Shown: positions 57,417-64,000 of the stretch, in pieces
How positions within the stretch are numbered: the stretch's first letter is position 1
How the letters are laid out: every line of letters begins with the position of its first letter
Source: Hermodice carunculata
Taxonomy: Eukaryota > Annelida > Polychaeta > Eunicida > Amphinomidae
NCBI GenBank assembly: GCA_964020975.1
Contig: OZ026615.1
Span: 27,005,139-27,069,138 of the forward strand
Length of the DNA: 64,000 nucleotides
Reading direction: 5' to 3'
Position numbers and translations under genes: made by a program
The notes under the pieces: generated by a model
Told to the model about the DNA's origin: nothing
The model's input: only the letters and a program-made list of their open reading frames with translations
Databases searched by the model: none

Positions 57417-60020
57417 GCCTGTCTGTGTGGATGGACATGTAAAAGGAATGTCACAATCATACCTGTTTAATTATGAATATTCTATTGGTCGGTGATGTGG
57501 ATGCCATGGAGCATGAAGTGATTGCACTCATTATGGTACCTGTACATGTATATCAGCAGGGACGTGGATTAATCCACCTCCCTGATATCAGTTGGTGTGA
57601 GTTGTCTAACATATGATGCTCTGCACGCTTAAAATTATTGTAGTATGGACATGATTAAAGGAATCTCTTGGAAGGTTCCTCACTACATATATAAACACGT
57701 TAATTTATGTAAAGTGAAGTCCAAGTTGGGAGTCTCAGAGGCTGGCTTACATCTTTTCTAGTGGTGTTATAAAGATGTCCATGAAGTTTATTGCCAAAAG
57801 GCCTCTTGCTTTGACCTACATGTACATGTATATGCGATGTGTCAGTTCTCGATAGGCTAAGCCGTGCGCTTTGTAAAATGCTGCACAATACATTGTATGT
57901 CACTAAACATAGACAGGAAAATTATTGTTATAAATCAGAGACTTTAATTTCTCAACTGTACTTCCATGGATAAAAACATGAATTTGTCTTTTCTTGATGA
58001 ACACAGGTAGTTTGTGTAAGAAATGTCACTTCGATCCTATTGAGGAGCTTGCAAAAACAATGTTCCTATTCTCAATAATTAGCAACTGAAAACTCCTCAG
58101 AGATAAAGTTTGCAGTGGGTCAGTGGGGCAAACATTTTTTTGTATAAGTAAACATGAAATCAGTTTATAAAAAATAAAAAAGCCAGGGTCTCTGCAATTA
58201 TCAAAATATAAAATGTATGCATTCTCTGAAAAGTGTGCTTTTTGTTAAGTGTAAGGAAACCAAATATTCATTTGCCATTGCAATGGACATGCTGGGGAAT
58301 GGAGCTAGACATCATTGCACCAAATTTCACAGTTCACAGAGCGACAATTCATCACATATACATGTAAAGATAGATTAGCAACTGGTAATAACAATGTTTT
58401 TGCCCATGCTATCAATGATAGGAACATATCGAGAAGAGGTAGCCTACATCAAGTAAGTATATGCCAACTGCCTGTCACAGGTTAGGCATGTGATGATTCA
58501 TATGAGGTTGTTACATGAATGCCCGCATGTTCCACCTGAGGGGCTTCTGTAGGAACACCTGGTATTTGTGCTCATCACCTTGCTGGATATGTGTCAATGA
58601 TTTGGCAATACAGGCAAATTTTGATGTGTCATGGGGATGTTGCTCAGAGACACCCAAAGCTTGATTGTGTCCATGGTACTTTGGGATATTCTGCACATGG
58701 ACTAGTTTACTGTTAGTATATCCATCAGATTTTTGTTTCTTTGGAAGTCAGCAACATCCTGTTTGGTTTGAATGCTGCAGACCTGTCTTGAAGCTATGGT
58801 TATTCCCCAGTTCCTGTTCATTATGGGCCTCAAATGTGAAAGGGGCTGAATTATAAATGTAGCAAGTTTCTAGGAATAGTATACAGTAGTCCCTCTTTTG
58901 AAAGACCCCTCTTGGGAGACCACCTGCCTTTTGTGACCATTTCCAATGTGCAAAAGCATTTCTTAATAATAATTTACTTCTTCTGGGGAACCACCTGCAG
59001 AACCTGACCAGTGTCCAGTGACCACCAAAAATGACTCAAAAAAAAACACCCAACCATCCAGAAATTACACATTTCAGATACATGTGTAAGTAACACCTAC
59101 CTATTTTGAACAAGATTGGTCAGATAATTTGTCAAAACCACTTTACAAATCAAAAATATTTTCATAAGACAGTAAGTATAAGTACCTGCAATGGTGCAGT
59201 GCTTTATTCCATAGTGCAACTTCCTTGTGCCTGTATAGGTGGGTTTCACTGGAGTTCTTTCATTTTTTTTTTCATTTGGACCGCATTATGATGGAAATTA
59301 CCGATGTTCATTAATATGATAACGTCTTTTTTAAAGCGATTGCAAAAAAGCATTAATGTATGTAATGATGGAACGTGATGATTTATATCGCCAAAGCAGC
59401 TAATTGTCATCCTTTTTACAGTGGTTTAAATTCACACAGCTAGCAACCAAATTGAATGCACGGATCATCATGACATTTTTGCGATGAAAATGTTACAGGG
59501 CATTTCCCTGTGGCTGTGGTCAGGTGTTACGACATATCGACTCTCTCATCCCAATAAAATTTTATCACCACTTCCCTATGCGTCACCCATGTATAGAGTT
59601 ACACACAAATCTTTGATTAAAGAAAAAAATCTATAACACACATATGGTGCCAAATGATTACCAAAATAAAATTATCTGTCACTGCACTGTAGAAAAACAA
59701 ACTGAAGCACCAGTGTTGCTGTAGGCATGAATTGTCTACATGTACATCATTCTGTACCTTTTAACATGGAGCCATGAACAATAGCGCCACGCTTTCATGG
59801 ATAATATGCAATGACTGTACAGTTACTGGGTTCGCTATAATACATGTAAATCAATTGAAACTTTTAAAAAAATCTTGTTTATTCAACATTTGTCCCCAGA
59901 TGTGCTTGTGTGTGGGTAAAAACATGTACATATACATACACATGTATAATGTACATGTACATGTACCATCTTCATGTCCATTGTTCCTCCTGTGGTGGCA
60001 TATTTGCATACACTGTACCT
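57417..60020. other. Non-coding with a MITE end
   Basis: TA plus CAGTAGTCCCTCTTTTGAAA at 58884 is a left end of the CAGTGGTCC-type family; its right end is not clear (GACCACC words persist to about 59030). A CpG-bearing stretch at 59280-59530 has no recognisable gene. Confidence 0.45.
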
Positions 60021-60100
60021 GTAGTGACAGGTCACCTGCTGCATGTGGTCACTTTTACTTAGCAGAAGGGGTGACTGACCACATACAGCAGGTACTACTG
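60021..60100. mobile_element. Half copy of the CTGCTGTATGTGGCC MITE
   Basis: GTGACAGGTCACCTGCTGCA at the left and CATACAGCAGGTACTACTG followed by TA at the right align to the left half of the 20775 element in reverse. Confidence 0.6.
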
Positions 60101-61100
60101 TACCAATAAAATGAATCAACACTAGACTGCAAGATGGAATGGGGTCTCATAAATGTACATCAATCATAAGTTGAATCAAAATTATATAGATAGGAATAGA
60201 AAGTAACGGTTAATTGTTGGGCAGGTGGGGCAAGAGTCAAACCTCCTTTGGGAGAAAAACCTATAATACCCCTTCTTGGATGTCTCTCAAAAGAAGGACT
60301 ACTGTATATGCTCATACATGCCTGTGTTTATGGTTGCCGGTTAACGAGGAAGTTCTGGCCGTGCATTGCACTTTTGACAGTGAATTCACAAATGGGGAGC
60401 ATAACTAGCCACTATCTTTGTACTGGAACCAGTGGGATTAGGACATAAATAATCAATGAGCCTCAATTGCTTGTACATGTAAGTAAGCAAGGTACTTTCT
60501 CACATGCTTTTGGTAGCAGGGGCATGACCTGACACACAACTTTTGATTGGAATTCAAAAATATTGGAATACCCTAAAGTTGAATTCCTGAATGAAAATAT
60601 TTACCGAGTATATTTATCTGCCGGTAGTTTCGGACCTGCATGTATCCAGTATCAGGGCAATCTTCTCCACTAAGCATCCACTTTGACCTGGTGGGGGCCC
60701 TTGGCTCCTCTGCCCAGTGCTGCCACTTAATTTATAGCCTGGGGGTGACTTCAGAGTCTGATACAATACTCTTATTTTGAGGCCCACCGCCGGGCATTGC
60801 ATTTACATTTTTCGGCAATGTTCACACTGGAAAGTCCTTTTATATATACATGTATTGTACATTACATTCATTTAACAAATTAACCTTCTGTTAACACTAC
60901 ATTGTAATCACACATATACTTTGGATACTACCTCATCAAAAATATTTAATTGGGACTAACCTACATGGACTTGGCTGCCATTTTGAAAATTGTGGATTCT
61001 GCACCCATGGAATGATTTGTAAATGGGAATAGAAATGGAACAATTTTGGAGGGGTGGGTGGGGGGGTGGCGGTGTTATAATGAATGAAACCAAAAGTATA
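60101..61100. other. Non-coding with a MITE end
   Basis: CTCAAAAGAAGGACTACTG plus TA at 60287-60305 is a right end of a CAGTAGTCC-type MITE. No gene recognised. Confidence 0.4.
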
Positions 61101-61145
61101 TAGAATGGTACCTGCTGTATGTGGCCATCCCTCCGCCAAGATAAT
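61101..61145. mobile_element. Fragment of the CTGCTGTATGTGGCC MITE
   Basis: AATGGTACCTGCTGTATGTG at the left, broken off by the word array that follows. Confidence 0.5.
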
Positions 61146-61414
61146 GTGTCCAAATGATTTGGCGCTATATCAAAATCATTTAGCAATATCACTAAATGAT
61201 TTAAAGATATAGCTATATGTAAATCATTTAGCGGTATCGTGAAATGATTTAGCGATATCACTACATATGTTAATTAGTACTATGACCAAATGATTTAGCA
61301 ATATCACTAAATCATTTAGTGATATCCCCAAATCATTTGATCATATCAATAAATCATACACATTCAGTGTTATTACTAAATGATTTGGCGATATCTCTAA
61401 ATAATTTATTGATA
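61146..61414. repeat. AAATGATTTAGCGATATC word array in both senses
   Basis: About ten copies of AAATGATTTAGCGATATCAC or its complement lie at irregular spacing in both orientations; the last copy resumes after a MITE at 61588-61618. Confidence 0.85.
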
Positions 61415-61587
61415 CAGTGTCTTTAAAGACCACCCTAACGGATGACCAATTCATGGTCTCTCAAGACAGGTGGTCTCTCATAGGAGGCACAAATAACAAA
61501 AAAAGTACTAAGTCAAGTAAGTTGAAAAGTGGTCTTCCAAAGCAGATGGTGTCTCATTGGAGTGGTCTGTTAAGACAGGGACCACTG
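61415..61587. mobile_element. TA-flanked MITE inserted in the word array
   Basis: CAGTGTCTTTAAAGACCACC at the left; CAGTGGTCCCTGTCTTAACA in reverse at the right; TA at 61413-61414 and 61588-61589. Removing it with one TA joins ...ATTGA-TA-TCTCTAAATGATTT, which restores the array phrase GATATCTCTAAAT. 173 bp. Confidence 0.85.
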
Positions 61588-61717
61588 TATCTCTAAATGA
61601 TTTAGTGATATCGCTTATCAGGATTAAATGCAAAAACAGCTAGGTTGCCACATAACTGCATTATACGACCGCTTTTTTGTCGGCGCTAGGGGTGGTTGCT
61701 CAAAAGAGGGACTACTG

Positions 61718-61768
<51 letters not shown>

Positions 61769-63469
61769 CCCTTCAAGGGGGTTAAATTGACTTTTGACTG
61801 CAGTCATGAGGCGCTTGATCAATTGAGCCAGCATCTGTTTTTTTCTTCGTAAGTGTTGACAGAAAATGTCATCAGTACCAATTAGGATAGAGTGACAGCC
61901 ATATGAATGTAATCTTGATCTGTTAGAGCTGCGTTTGCTTAACCTTGTTGCAGAGTGCACATCTTGAAGTGTTTTCCCTGCAATAAAACTTTTTTTTTTT
62001 GAGCCATGAATAAGTATTCTGCCCACACTGTAAACCTCCCCTTCCAGTCTTATCCCACTTAGACTAAGCACAAATAATGATAGACAGAGTCTTTGAAAAC
62101 AGGAAATTAAAGTGCGGTAAAAAGATTTTATTTTTATTTTTATTTTTCACAGTGAAAGCTTTCAAAGTCAAAATGTTCTGCCACAAAGACACAGGATCAA
62201 GAGATCAGAGCATTTGCACAGTTGAAATACAGGTCAATAGAAGAAAATATGTACAACGGATATTGCCGTGGGCTTGGTTAATGACACTAATCAGTGTATT
62301 GATAAAGTGAATGATAAGTCATCCCTGGAAGAGCTCTGACATGCAGGGTGTCACAGCTGTAATTTCATTTATCTAAATCCTTACCTACCCTTTGCCACTC
62401 AATAGGAAATCAAATTAATGGTGTCACAATGCTCTTCTTTTTGTCTGGGTATGTTATCACATATGGCACAATCTCTACACTATGGTGTGCACATGTACAT
62501 GTAACACACATGTAGCCGGTGCTTGGTGATCAAATCTAATGGAACAGCAATAGATCTGTTTATATATGATCTCCCGGTAACACTGAAATGCTTGAAGGCA
62601 TCTTTCGTTGTGATACACAATATATGCATGAACAAACAGAATTAACTGAATACACATGTACATGTACACTGGCATAGTCTATGGCAGTGATACATAACAA
62701 TAGTGAAACCAGTCACAATTCTCATAATTACATGTATCTTCTTTTCTAGGGTCACTGAACAAATCCTGATCAGTAATAAACAACAAAAGACACATTGTTT
62801 AAATGTTAAAAATATATTCAGGATCTTCATCCAGACACCAGTGTACAGGTAGGGGCAAGTCTTTGGACTTTGTGGCTTTTCTGGTCCTGCCATTTGCCAA
62901 GTTTCTTGTTCATTTTCACTCTTTCGCTAGCCCATTGTAAAATTTTCAAATGAAATCTGGTCAGGGGTACTACAATGTACATACATGTTTGTTAAGAAAA
63001 TTTTGCCTTCGACCTACAACCAGCCCAAATCCCTGAGTTGTGTTAGTTTCTGGGGTCCTAGAAAACAGAGATAAAAACATTGACACCTGAGCTTGTAATT
63101 CTGTGACTAACTTTATTTGGTGAGTTTAAATCACAAGGTGCATTATAACACATTTTTTTTTTAAAGTTTAAAATATTTATTACAGAGCTCACCCTTCACA
63201 CCATGATCCCCAGTACTTTTGTATTGGCACAGCTGTGCTTGGTAAGAAACCAAAAGATTAAAAAAAAAACTAGAACAGACTGATTTTCCAACAGAAAATC
63301 AAATGCCTCCCGGTGGAACACTTACGTCTCTGAATAAGCTACACCTGATAACAAATTACAAATGACCAAGTTTGCTTGAAAATTATGATCCTATTTTAGC
63401 TCTCACCTAGATACATTACTCTAGCAATTTTCATCAAGTTCTTCAAGACTTATTGCAAAGAAACCAATT
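61588..63469. other. Non-coding with a (CA)n
   Basis: Holds the end of the word array, a CTCAAAAGAGGGACTACTG MITE end at about 61699-61717 and the CA repeat. The 119-codon minus-strand frame at 61712-62071 reads into the CA repeat and has no recognised domain. Confidence 0.4.
61720..61767. repeat. (AC)n microsatellite
   Basis: About 24 AC units starting exactly at a MITE end. Confidence 0.95.
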
Positions 63470-64000
63470 TCACATAAATGACCCTGTGACCTTGAAAATT
63501 AGGTCAAGGTCATCCAAATACAATCCCAACCTTGGTCTTACCTTGATAACAAACACAAACAAAGAAAAGCTGGGTGCATATTTATACCCTATATATTGTG
63601 GATACACAGGAATTCTGAGCATCAAACTCAGAATGTCACCAAACCTGTAAAAGTTATTTCCACATTTGCATAGTCATGTCATATTTCACATGCATGTCAC
63701 AAATCTAAGTGTTTATTCAACATTTAGCCCCCCAAAATAGACATTTTAGCTAGATTTTACATATGCATATATTTTGGAACATGCCCTCTAAAAACATCTA
63801 CATTTTTTAATAATTTGCATTGACACTTTTCGATCTACGAGTCTTGTCAGGTGTCAGGTTCCCCAAAATACTTTTGGTGTTCTTAAATAAGATAAAGTTG
63901 TAATGAAAAGTATGTTAGGCCACCCAAAGTAAATCCTTGGCTTTTGAGGCATTTTTAAACTCAGAATCCTACCAAGTTTCATCAAATTCTATCAAGTTCT
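63470..64000. mobile_element. Pearl-like repeat running off the right edge, copy H
   Basis: CCTGTGACCTTGAAAATTAG with GGTCAAGGTCATCC at about 63481-63517 is the core box of copy F, and CACCAAACCTG- and ACCAAGTTTCATCAAATTCT-type phrases follow. Extent and ends are not visible. Confidence 0.5.

Noticed and set aside
61712-62071. 119-codon minus-strand frame
   Set aside because: It ends in poly Cys-Val from the CA repeat and has no recognisable domain.

Overview
The window reads as nuclear DNA from a marine invertebrate animal. It is AT-rich and densely packed with transposable-element remains, with no bacterial-style gene order. The hexamer palindrome ACATGT recurs throughout. There are pearl-like repeats (tandem TGACCT/AGGTCA units, a tetranucleotide microsatellite, then a terminal hairpin), CR1/L2-type LINEs and many short TIR elements. 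This mix suits a mollusc, echinoderm, hemichordate or lancelet; the sequence alone does not let me choose. No complete host gene is visible. Host coding evidence is limited to three weak exon candidates (1-75; minus strand 3156-3293; minus strand 53081-53143) and two small CpG-richer, promoter-like patches (about 3295-3430 and 53100-53370).

Layout. 0-9.9 kb: edge exon candidate, a LINE 3' remnant, a THAP-like exon candidate with X-box-like motifs, a MITE built of GAACAAATATTC words, three pearl-like/HINE-like elements (4.6-5.6, 6.7-7.8, 8.8-9.8 kb), a TTAA-flanked MITE, and a hammerhead ribozyme motif at 8.33 kb. 12-14.3 kb: another pearl-like element and a minus-strand LINE with recognisable RT motifs. 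16.8-20.3 kb: a broken fossil of a multicopy protein family of unknown function. 22.4-24.9 kb: an older plus-strand LINE (endonuclease and RT) split by a tRNA-like SINE. 27-28.9 kb: two pearl-like elements, one hit by a hAT-like MITE. 29.5-36.2 kb: a run of MITEs. 36.6-37.9 kb: the clearest pearl-like element, with about eight nuclear-receptor-like boxes spaced near 148 bp. 39.7-42.5 kb: a pearl-like element apparently split by other DNA that includes a reverse transcriptase fossil. 43.7-47.8 kb: regions built from short degenerate words in both orientations. 49.4-51.6 kb: MITEs. 52.0-52.8 kb: a LINE ORF1 piece with PHD-finger-like and SGNH-esterase regions. 53.1 kb: promoter-like patch. 55-64 kb: more MITEs, an AAATGATTTAGCGATATC word array cleanly split by a MITE, and a pearl-like repeat running off the right edge.

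The most interesting observations are: (1) a hammerhead ribozyme core with an almost absent stem III, the form known from Penelope-like elements and retrozymes; (2) a constant ACAAGA word followed at once by a perfect hairpin whose stem sequence differs between copies but stays paired; (3) TTAA-flanked MITEs with different ends that share one internal fold-back core (CAACAGCTTTCC); (4) several unrelated loci made of short degenerate words in both orientations. Coordinates of repeats were read by eye; most boundaries are approximate, and only those with target duplications or clear TIRs are exact.
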